Below, one piece after another: positions 57,754-64,000 of a DNA stretch of 64,000 nucleotides. This DNA is from Bradyrhizobium sp. Ash2021 (GTDB lineage Bacteria > Pseudomonadota > Alphaproteobacteria > Rhizobiales > Xanthobacteraceae). Within the stretch, counting starts at the first letter, position 1. Each line of letters starts with the position of its first letter. The stretch spans positions 5,748,501-5,812,500 of the forward strand of contig NZ_CP100604.1 in assembly GCF_031202265.1 (NCBI RefSeq), read 5' to 3'. A model generated the notes under the pieces. It was not told the DNA's origin, searched no databases, and was given only the letters and a program-made list of their open reading frames with translations. Both the position numbers and the translations under genes were made by a program.

Positions 57754-59105
57754 ATAAACCCTTCGCGGTGCATCGTTTGATGCCGAACGACATCGTCACC
57801 GAGGACAGCGCCGCCCAGCAGTTCATCGAGCTGCATGGGGACAAGCTCCGGCATTGCCATTCCCACGGCAAGTGGTTCCGCTGGAATGGATTCCATTGGG
57901 AGATTAACAACACCAACCTTGCCTTTCACTGGGCGCGCGAATTGGCCCGGCAGCTCGCGGAGAATCAGAAGGATAGCAAGCGCTACAAGATCGAAGCTAC
58001 CAGTTTCGCTGGCGGCGTTGAACGCTTCGCAAAGTGCGATCCCCGCGTTGCCGTCACCATGGAATATTGGGATCGCGATCCGTGGCTGCTCGGTACGCCG
58101 GGCGGGACGGTCGATCTGCGTTCCGGCGAGTTGCGTCCTGCCTCGCTCGATGACGGCATCACCAAGGTTACTGCGGTAAGGCCGGACAGCAGCGGTTGCC
58201 CGCGCTGGCTTCGGTTTCTGGTCGAGACGACCGGAAACGACGGCGAGTTGATTCGGTTTTTGCAGCAGTGGTGCGGTTATTGCCTGACTGGAATCACGCG
58301 CGAGCACGCTCTGGTCTTCGTCTACGGCCCTGGTGGCAACGGCAAGTCTGTCTTCCTCAACACCGTCACCGCGATCTTGAAGGACTACTCCGTCACGTCG
58401 GCGATGGAGACGTTCACCGCCTCGACCGGCGACAAGCACCCGACCGATCTGGCGATGCTGGCCGGAGCCCGGCTTGTCACCGCTAGCGAGACCGAAGAGG
58501 GTCGGGCATGGGCCGAAGCCCGCATCAAGGCGCTGACCGGCGGCGATCCCATCACCGCACGCTTCATGCGGCGCGACTTCTTCACCTATCTGCCGAAGTT
58601 CAAGCTGATCGTGATCGGCAATCACAAGCCGGTCCTACATAACGTCGATGAAGCCGCTCGACGCCGGTTCAACATCGTGCCCTTCATCCTCAAGCCTGCA
58701 GCGCCGGATCGCGAGCTTGAGCAGACGCTCATGCAGGAAGCACCGGGTATCCTCCAGTGGATGATCGATGGCTGTCTCGACTGGCAGCGGAACGGGCTGA
58801 TTCGCCCGACCAGCGTGATCGACGCTACAGCGGAATATTTCGGCGATCAGGACCTTTTCCGTCATTGGATGCAAGAGGAGTGCATCTGCGAGCCCGGTAA
58901 CATGGACAGGTCAGAAGCCAGCAGCATCCTGTTCAAGTCATGGTCTGACTACGCCAAGGCGGCGGGGCACAAGCCCGGCACCAACTCGACCTTCAAGGAC
59001 AACCTGACGGCGGCCGGGTTCAAGTTCTACCGTGGTGAGAAAGCTCGGGAGTTCTTTGGGATCAGCCTGCGCCCGAAACCGGCGTTCGATGGTGGCTATC
59101 CATGA
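57750..59105 (+). CDS. Phage/plasmid primase-helicase, P4/D5 type
   Basis: This 451-residue protein belongs to the SF3 helicase/D5 primase C-terminal family. Walker A is YGPGGNGKSVFLNT (about residue 192). A DnaB-like region contains EEGRAWAEARIKALTGGD and motif C is FKLIVIGNHKPV. The D5 N-terminal part includes GTVDLRSGEL. It is full length and should unwind DNA to start replication of the element. ATG 57750 overlaps the Toprim stop. Confidence 0.92.
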   Translation: MNKPFAVHRLMPNDIVTEDSAAQQFIELHGDKLRHCHSHGKWFRWNGFHWEINNTNLAFHWARELARQLAENQKDSKRYKIEATSFAGGVERFAKCDPRVAVTMEYWDRDPWLLGTPGGTVDLRSGELRPASLDDGITKVTAVRPDSSGCPRWLRFLVETTGNDGELIRFLQQWCGYCLTGITREHALVFVYGPGGNGKSVFLNTVTAILKDYSVTSAMETFTASTGDKHPTDLAMLAGARLVTASETEEGRAWAEARIKALTGGDPITARFMRRDFFTYLPKFKLIVIGNHKPVLHNVDEAARRRFNIVPFILKPAAPDRELEQTLMQEAPGILQWMIDGCLDWQRNGLIRPTSVIDATAEYFGDQDLFRHWMQEECICEPGNMDRSEASSILFKSWSDYAKAAGHKPGTNSTFKDNLTAAGFKFYRGEKAREFFGISLRPKPAFDGGYP

Positions 59106-59406
59106 GGAGATGGATGGCTGACGGCACTGACGGCGCTGACGCGTTTTCCGGTTTAGTCGCTTACGCGCGCGCGTGTGGCGTCAAACCGAAAATGGCGTCA
59201 GCGGCGTCAGTGGCGTCAGGGTTTCTCCGGCCAGAATGCCGGTCGCGGGGGACTGGCCGCTTGGCAGTGCGCCTTGGCAATCGAAAAGGTTCTTCCAGCG
59301 GGTCGGCCATATGCGGGTCGCGCTCGCGCCCTTGGGGTGACTAGCGACAGAATATTTCAAGGGGATTGATATTTATGAAACAAAATTGCCGCAAACAGAA
59401 GGCCAA
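59102..59406. other. Region downstream of the helicase gene
   Basis: About 300 bp dominated by the iteron-like inverted repeat at 59117-59219. An ATG at 59102 overlaps the helicase stop (ATGA) and opens an 80-codon frame, but its sequence follows the repeats and then drifts into low-complexity Arg/Gly/Ser, so I do not call it a gene. Confidence 0.55.
59117..59219. repeat. Inverted repeat of 9-bp-periodic TGACGGC/GGCGTCA units, candidate iterons
   Basis: Left arm 59119-59143 has three TGACGGC-like copies at 9-bp steps. Right arm 59176-59219 has four GGCGTCA copies (at 59177, 59194, 59203 and 59212), and the two 25-bp blocks 59118-59142 and 59195-59219 pair with only two mismatches. It starts at the helicase stop codon. 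P4-like elements have iterons near such helicases, so this is a candidate replication origin. Confidence 0.6.
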
Positions 59407-59410
59407 ATGA
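59375..59410 (+). CDS. Possible 11-residue leader peptide upstream of the helix-turn-helix gene
   Basis: ATG 59375 (MKQNCRKQKAK) is preceded by a good AAGGGG site, and its TGA overlaps the next ATG at 59407 (ATGA). The main gene has only a weak site of its own, so translation through this leader may control it. Confidence 0.35.
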   Translation: MKQNCRKQKAK

Positions 59411-59868
59411 CCGACGATCAGAAATCGCTCGCTGCCGAACTCGACCGGCTTGCCGCCGAGCATGCGAGGCTCGCCGCCGACGCTGCTGATCTAGCCATCC
59501 GAGTGCGCCAGCGTGAAAGCGAAGGCGGTGTGGTCGCTCGCATTCTCCGTGGCGATTTGTTGAACTTGGAGCAAGCGGCCGACATCGCCGAGTGCAGCGA
59601 CGAAAAAATCCGGAAGCAGTGCGAGCTGACCGCCGGAACGAAGCGCCCGCTTGGGATCAAGTTCGCGGGCCGTTGGATGGTGGGCAAATCGGAACTGATC
59701 GACGATCTTGAGCAGGGCAAGATCGACAAGCGTCGCGGTCCGCTTGTGCGGCAGCGCGCCGAGGAGCGGGCGCGAAAATATGAAGGGTGGGCGCGGCCAC
59801 AGGAGCCGCTTAAGCTGGCGGAGCGTGCGGACCGCCATTGCTCCGAAGCACCACCCGATGCCGCTTAA
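59407..59868 (+). CDS. Helix-turn-helix protein with N-terminal coiled coil
   Basis: This 153-residue protein begins with a heptad-rich helix (LAAELDRLAAEHARLAADAA, about residues 8-35). A helix-turn-helix-like segment follows (LLNLEQAADIAECSDEKIRK), then FAGRWMVGKSELI as the recognition wing. It resembles excisionase or AlpA-type regulators. It probably binds DNA in the island; the nearby iterons are possible targets. Confidence 0.6.
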   Translation: MTDDQKSLAAELDRLAAEHARLAADAADLAIRVRQRESEGGVVARILRGDLLNLEQAADIAECSDEKIRKQCELTAGTKRPLGIKFAGRWMVGKSELIDDLEQGKIDKRRGPLVRQRAEERARKYEGWARPQEPLKLAERADRHCSEAPPDAA

Positions 59869-59955
59869 CGCGGTGCCCTGTCTTGAGATCAGGGGTTCGC
59901 AACCCTCACGGGAGCATCCGCTGGTCGACGAGGCCATCACCGCGCCGCGCGGACG

Positions 59956-60480
59956 CTATTTCCGGCCCATGCCGACAGCACCCGACTCACTGTCAGCGGT
60001 ATATTCGAGGCTAAATCGACCAACGCCTATCGGCTTGCTTTCGAATTTGATGGCCTTCTCTGAGAGTGCGGCAAGTGTGCCGGAAGCGAACTTGAACACC
60101 CCTTTTCCGGAGACCTCGTTACCGGCAGGCTTGCCATCTTTCATAACAACGGACCCTTTACCCTCGGTGAGTTGGCTGACCGCTAATCCCCCCGAGGCCC
60201 GGTGAATTCCGCCAGCAGTCAAATACGTTCCTTGAGAACCATCCCACTCACTGATCGAAGACCCCGTGAACACTGCGCCTTTCAGCAGGCCCTCCACGCC
60301 AAGGCAAGAATATTGGACATTGGTGAGCCGATGCCCATCACGGTCGCCGATGGGCTCCTGGCTTGGCGCGCCGATAACACTGCATTCATACCGCCCGACC
60401 GTTTCCGCAAGCGCAAATCCGCTTGCGCTGACCAAGCTGAGCGTGGAACACGCAACCGCAACCATAAAACGCTTGTCCAT
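59956..60480 (-). CDS. Secreted hypothetical protein
   Basis: This 174-residue protein has a signal peptide (MDKRFMVAVACSTLSLVSAS..., cleavage near residue 25). The mature part (beta-rich, ending FSLEYTADSESGAVGMG) matches no family I recognise; two Cys lie in CSVIGAP and YSCLGVEG. An excellent AGGAGG site lies just upstream of ATG 60480. It is the only minus-strand gene in the island, so it may be cargo. Confidence 0.75.
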   Translation of the reverse strand: MDKRFMVAVACSTLSLVSASGFALAETVGRYECSVIGAPSQEPIGDRDGHRLTNVQYSCLGVEGLLKGAVFTGSSISEWDGSQGTYLTAGGIHRASGGLAVSQLTEGKGSVVMKDGKPAGNEVSGKGVFKFASGTLAALSEKAIKFESKPIGVGRFSLEYTADSESGAVGMGRK

Positions 60481-60836
60481 AGAAACCTCCTCTAAACGCG
60501 TGTGCCAGCGCACACGATCCATCGAGTGCAGTAGGAACCGCCAAAAGTAATCTGGTTCCTTGAGGCTCAGTGCCCGCCGCTGGCTCTGACGCTGCCGCTA
60601 AACAACCGGGACCTCGGCACGTCCCCTCTGGCGGCTTCCAACAAGCGGCTGAACGATACACCTACAGAAACGATGCCGGAAGAAGAGCGTGGTGAGAATT
60701 TCATCAGAAGCGGGCAGCATATTACCTCCATGGACCTACCTCGTTTTTGGCGCGCGCCACAACAATCGCTCGTGCTGTTGGCGCACGCCACAGGTCGAGC
60801 CTTCGCAAATCACTTTGCAGTCAGTAACGTTGTGCC
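60481..60836. other. Divergent intergenic region, 356 bp
   Basis: It lies between the secreted-protein gene (minus) and the coiled-coil gene (plus) and should hold both promoters. I saw no clear -35/-10 pair and no repeats. Confidence 0.5.
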
Positions 60837-61796
60837 ATGGCACCATTTTTCCGAAAAAAAACTCCTATGGAAAAACTCGAAACCGAACTCGCGGCGTTGC
60901 GCGCACGCGCCGAGACCTTGAGCAGCCGCCATGCGGCAGCGGACGCGGCGTTCGGTGACGCCAAAGCAAAGCTCCAGCGTCACCACCTCGAAGCCGATCT
61001 CGATGCCGACGACAAGGCTCGCGCGAAGTTGGAGGCGGCGGTCGCCGCCTGCGCTATGACGCGCGACGGTTACGCCGATGCCCTCGGCGAGGTGCAGGGG
61101 CAGATCGCCGACGCCGCGCAGCGGATCGCCGCCGAGCGCGCCGCTATCGAGCGCAAGACGGCGAGCGAGCAGCTCGCGCGCGATCTCGACGCCGTCGAGC
61201 TGGCTTTGTCGCCTTACCTGGAGTCTGCTCGCCGCCTTGTCGTCGCCCTTGAGCACGTCCACCATCATTACGAGGCCGGCGAGATGGCTCGCTTTGTTGG
61301 CAACACTTCATCGCAGGTCGAGGTCGCTGGCGCTTTCGCTCTGCAGGAGCTGCGTGGCACGGTCACCGCGATCCGCGATGGGGCCGCTCCGATCCCAGCG
61401 CCGAAGCCGGAGCCCGCGCCTGTTGCGATGGTCGAGCCGGTGCCGCCGACGCAGGCCGTGTTCATGTTGCGCAGCGCGAAATATCGCGACCATGATGGCC
61501 GTGCGCGGTTCGTAGGCCAATACGAAGATGCCGTCATGCCGGTGACCACGGCACAGCGTGCATTGCGCCATGGCGTTGCCGTGTCCGTTGCTGATCCGCG
61601 CCGCGCCCAGCTTCGTGGCGCGCGCGGCAGCGACTTCAATCCCAACGCGCCTGATGTCATCGACCTCGACGCCACCGAGGAGCCGACCGGTGCGCCGCAC
61701 ATGGAGCCCGACCCGGTGTTGCGCGAAGCCAACTTCACCGTGCTCGACCGCAGCGCAGAGGCGCGGATGCTCACGATTGAGGAGCCGCGCCTGTGA
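60837..61796 (+). CDS. Coiled-coil protein of the integrative element
   Basis: This 319-residue protein has a long coiled coil (about 10-125, Ala/Glu/Arg rich). A Pro-rich linker follows (about 186-205, APIPAPKPEPAPVAMVEPVP), then a C-terminal domain containing AVFMLRSAKYRDHDGRARFV. No known domain is recognised. Another ATG at 60867 would skip the first ten residues. It overlaps the next small gene by 4 bp. Confidence 0.6.
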   Translation: MAPFFRKKTPMEKLETELAALRARAETLSSRHAAADAAFGDAKAKLQRHHLEADLDADDKARAKLEAAVAACAMTRDGYADALGEVQGQIADAAQRIAAERAAIERKTASEQLARDLDAVELALSPYLESARRLVVALEHVHHHYEAGEMARFVGNTSSQVEVAGAFALQELRGTVTAIRDGAAPIPAPKPEPAPVAMVEPVPPTQAVFMLRSAKYRDHDGRARFVGQYEDAVMPVTTAQRALRHGVAVSVADPRRAQLRGARGSDFNPNAPDVIDLDATEEPTGAPHMEPDPVLREANFTVLDRSAEARMLTIEEPRL

Positions 61797-62008
61797 GCAG
61801 GAAAGCCGCACCGCCGGGCTGGGAGCCTCACCGCATCACACATCGCGTGGATGGTTGGGTCATCATTGACCCCAAACATGAAGACCGCATCCCGGCCGCC
61901 GTGGCCGAGATGATCGCCCGCGCCATGCCGCAGCCTGGCGACAGCGCCGTCGCCGCTATCCGTGCGCGCATGTACCGCCGCCATAAGAAGGTACTTGGTA
62001 ATGTCTAA
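61793..62008 (+). CDS. Small hypothetical protein
   Basis: This 71-residue protein starts at a GTG (61793) that overlaps the preceding stop (GTGA). It is basic, with a C-terminal RMYRRHKKVLGN, and unknown. It overlaps the M41-like gene by 8 bp, which supports a translated operon of three genes. Confidence 0.6.
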   Translation: MSRKAAPPGWEPHRITHRVDGWVIIDPKHEDRIPAAVAEMIARAMPQPGDSAVAAIRARMYRRHKKVLGNV

Positions 62009-62807
62009 AGGAAATCCGGCTGAGAAAGGCAACGCCCAGCCTGCGACCTCTCGCGCCGGGATGGAGGCCGCTGCCTGCGTCGGACTGGGCACGACCGACA
62101 ACGGCAGCGGCCTCGACGTGGAGGTCGATGAATACGACGAACTCCTCGCCTCAATCGGCCGCTCGTTCGACCAGGATGTACGTATCGCCACCCACGAGGC
62201 TGGGCATGCTCTCGCGTCCCGGTTACTCGGACAAGAGGTCGGCGGCATGACCGTGAACCCGGACACTGCCCGTGGATATGAGGGCCTGTGTTGGGGAATC
62301 GGCCACACGGAGGCGTTCGCCGAAGGTCGCGGGGACGCGTCAGACGTTCGGGACGTGCTTCGTCCGATGATGCCGCAAGCGGGCGAAGATCGTCGTCCCG
62401 TGGCCGATGTCTTCGGCAGCGTCTATGACAAATGTATTGAGTTGCTCGCCGGTCAGGCGGCGGAACGCATGGTGCTCGACGGTGAGCCAGCCGCGCCCGC
62501 CGACGATCTCCGGCAGGCTCGCGCACTGGCCCTGTTGATCTGCAACAGCGAAGAAGCGATTGCGGCGTTTCTCGCGTTCTGCGGTGCCGCCGCACGTGAT
62601 CTGTTGATGCCCTACGGCGATGTCGTGATGGTGCTGTCTATTGTGTTGCGTATGAAGCGCACGCTGGAGGGGCCGGAGATCGATGAGATCATCTCGGATG
62701 TGCAGGCGCGCAAGTCAGTCGCCGTTGAGCGTGCCCGCCGTAGGCAGTGGCAGCGCGTCATCGAGAACGCCGCCACTTTCCGGGCCGCTGATTGCGAGCG
62801 CGCATAA
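62001..62807 (+). CDS. Stand-alone FtsH-like (M41) metallopeptidase domain protein
   Basis: This 268-residue protein has the zinc-peptidase motif HEAGH in ATHEAGHALASRLLG (about residues 63-77). A later AERMVLDGEPAAPADDLRQA resembles the FtsH segment carrying the third metal ligand. It lacks the AAA+ ATPase domain and any membrane segment, unlike true FtsH. ATG 62001 starts inside the previous gene. It is in the operon with the coiled-coil protein. Peptidase activity is predicted, not shown. Confidence 0.7.
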   Translation: MSKGNPAEKGNAQPATSRAGMEAAACVGLGTTDNGSGLDVEVDEYDELLASIGRSFDQDVRIATHEAGHALASRLLGQEVGGMTVNPDTARGYEGLCWGIGHTEAFAEGRGDASDVRDVLRPMMPQAGEDRRPVADVFGSVYDKCIELLAGQAAERMVLDGEPAAPADDLRQARALALLICNSEEAIAAFLAFCGAAARDLLMPYGDVVMVLSIVLRMKRTLEGPEIDEIISDVQARKSVAVERARRRQWQRVIENAATFRAADCERA

Positions 62808-62935
62808 GCTGTTTGCCAGCTTCCCTCCCGCCAATGGCCCGAAGTCCGCTTTGCCTCCGAAAGCCGACATTCGTCGCGGCGGTCGGCATGTCCGCAAAGT
62901 GCCGATACCTGACCTCGTAGGCGCGCCCATCGCCC
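62808..62935. repeat. Fragment of a dispersed rhizobial repeat
   Basis: About 62833-62903 reads SALPPKADI on the plus strand and SAFGGKADF on the minus strand. These phrases belong to an abundant repeat of Bradyrhizobium and relatives that is often mis-annotated as protein. It lies just after the last island gene. Confidence 0.6.
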
Positions 62936-63307
62936 TTACGAAGGCCGGATCGGAGGGCCGGTGAGCTCAAGAAAACGTTGTGCGGTTGCGGTCGATGCAC
63001 TCTTCGATGCTAACGGCGGGTGGCCGGTCAGTTGTCGAACGGTATCCGTCGGCGTCGCATAGAGATTCGATCGGTTGACATCATCGAGTCCAAGAAGAAG
63101 TTCGACGCGCCATGGAGCGAGACCGGCCGCCTCAAGCCGTGCGCGCCGTTCCTCGATCGATACTGCTTCGTAGTGAATCGGTCGCTGGAGTACGTGGGTC
63201 TGGCGAGCGGCGACTTCCGGCCAGGTGAGGGCGAACGGCCCCGTCAAAGCATGAGTCCTTCCCCGCCTCGAGGGCTCGGTCAGGACCGCGACAGTCGCGT
63301 CGACCAC
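62936..63307 (-). pseudogene. C-terminal remnant of an NmrA-like NAD(P)H-binding protein
   Basis: The translated frame contains ALTGPFALTWPEVAARQT and ARLEAAGLAPWRVELLLG followed by ATPTDTVRQLTGHPP. These match the C-terminal half of NmrA/NAD(P)H-binding oxidoreductases. The N-terminal Rossmann half is absent, and only a GTG opens the frame. It is probably a gene cut off by recombination. Confidence 0.6.
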
Positions 63308-63450
63308 TAGTCGATCAAGGGCGTTGCGGCCGTGCAGCGCGCTACTTCGTTACACATGTAACGCTATTCCCGATGACCGAAATTCTTCTGTAGCGCACTC
63401 GGCCCATCATCGTCGCCTGCCAAACCAACCAAACCAAAGAGGAGGACACG

Positions 63451-64000
63451 ATGCTGATGGAAAAGCCGGCTAGCGGTGAGCGCGTTGTCTTGGTTCACTG
63501 CTCGGCAAGCTCCGCGCGGCAATGGAGATCGCTCTCGGAGCAGCTCGTCGGCTTCCAACCCCTGCCGATCGATCTTTGGGGTCATGGCAACCAGCACCGC
63601 TGGCATGGCTCCGGTCCGCTGCGCCTTTCGGAGCAAGCGAGAGCCATTCAGGACGTTTGCCCCGATGGTGCCCCCTTCCATCTCGTCGGCCATTCCTATG
63701 GTGGTGCTGTCGCGCTCCAGTTTGCATTGAGCCACCCTGAACGCTTGCATTCCCTCACGCTTATCGAGCCGAGCTGCTTTCACCTTCTGAAGGGACTGGA
63801 CGCCCAATACATCGATGAGATCCGAGCAGTAGCGGAGGCCGTCAGCCGCGAAGTCATCTGCGGCGATTACCTAACGGCCATGAAAACCTTCATAACCTAC
63901 TGGGGCGGCGTCAATAGTTGGGACATCCTGTCCGACGAAAAGAAAGCTCAGTTTGCGCAGGTCGCCGTCCACGTTGCACATCACTTCTGGAGTCTTATTG
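63451..64000 (+). CDS. Alpha/beta hydrolase (3' end outside window)
   Basis: An alpha/beta hydrolase starts at ATG 63451 (MLMEKPASGERVVLVHC), with a strong AGAGGAGG 7 bp upstream. The nucleophile elbow is GHSYGG in FHLVGHSYGGAVALQFA (about residues 78-94), and the oxyanion-hole segment is near VLVHCSASSARQW. The 183 visible residues are an uninterrupted frame that runs off the window end. Substrate unknown. Confidence 0.85.
   Translation, partial: MLMEKPASGERVVLVHCSASSARQWRSLSEQLVGFQPLPIDLWGHGNQHRWHGSGPLRLSEQARAIQDVCPDGAPFHLVGHSYGGAVALQFALSHPERLHSLTLIEPSCFHLLKGLDAQYIDEIRAVAEAVSREVICGDYLTAMKTFITYWGGVNSWDILSDEKKAQFAQVAVHVAHHFWSLI

Larger units (their letters stand above)
53600..62810. mobile_element. 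Integrative genetic element with tyrosine recombinase and P4-like replication genes
   Basis: The region holds a tyrosine recombinase, an AlpA-like protein, an MT-A70 methyltransferase, a Toprim primase, a D5 helicase, a 9-bp-periodic inverted repeat, a helix-turn-helix protein, a secreted protein and an operon ending with an M41-like peptidase. No capsid, portal, terminase, relaxase or type IV secretion genes are seen. The limits are approximate: the left is set by the recombinase gene and the right by the end of the M41-like gene and a dispersed repeat fragment. Confidence 0.7.

Noticed and set aside
59102..59344. 80-codon frame overlapping the helicase stop
   Set aside because: Its sequence is made of the iteron repeats and then a low-complexity stretch; no protein family features.
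60567..60791. Minus-strand frame of 74 codons upstream of the secreted protein gene
   Set aside because: No ribosome-binding site, no recognisable features, and odd composition.
63020..63310. Plus-strand frame of 96 codons right of the island
   Set aside because: It is the shadow of the NmrA-type remnant, which reads clearly on the other strand.

Overview
The window is chromosomal DNA from a GC-rich alphaproteobacterium, most likely Bradyrhizobium or a close relative. The call rests on recognised protein sequences, the gene order of the ribosomal clusters, and several dispersed palindromes familiar from that genus. Nothing here was checked against a database.

Left flank (1-3.7 kb): the 3' end of a quinone-reductase-like dehydrogenase gene, an intact IS481-family insertion sequence, a palindromic repeat, and a two-gene unit (SDR oxidoreductase and a DUF1330 protein whose C-terminus is made from the repeat).

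Translation supercluster (3.75-22.7 kb, all minus strand): the str, S10, spc and alpha operons are fused into one run from rpsL to rplQ, with fusA, tuf, secY, adk and rpoA inside. A candidate promoter lies about 0.4 kb upstream of rpsL and a clear terminator follows rplQ. Adk carries a histone-H1-like lysine/alanine tail.

Spacer with accessory genes (23.4-30.4 kb): a FemAB/GNAT-type acyltransferase, a flavin oxidoreductase, an internally deleted second copy of that flavin gene, an ABC exporter with polyacidic tails at both ends, and an amine-oxidase/methyltransferase fusion.

RNA polymerase and L10/L11 region (30.5-46.6 kb): rpoC, rpoB, rplL and rplJ form one minus-strand block; rplA, rplK, nusG and secE form another. 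A 3-kb insert separates the two (an HNH-like protein, a 2-hydroxyacid dehydrogenase and an exported intradiol dioxygenase), with a strong terminator after rplA. A tRNA-Trp gene lies upstream of secE beyond a small secreted protein gene.

Metabolic stretch (46.9-53.3 kb): a serine hydrolase, an MFS/spermidine-synthase-like fusion, two SDR oxidoreductases and a histidine phosphatase.

Integrative element (about 53.6-62.8 kb): a tyrosine recombinase, an AlpA-like protein, and an overlapping cassette of MT-A70 methyltransferase, Toprim primase and D5/P4 helicase. The helicase gene is followed by a 9-bp-periodic inverted repeat that may be a replication origin. After it come a helix-turn-helix protein, a secreted protein and an operon ending in a stand-alone FtsH-type (M41-like) peptidase. 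No capsid, terminase or conjugation genes are visible, so it looks like a P4-like satellite or mobilisable island. The right flank holds repeat fragments, an NmrA-type gene remnant and the start of an alpha/beta hydrolase cut by the window edge.
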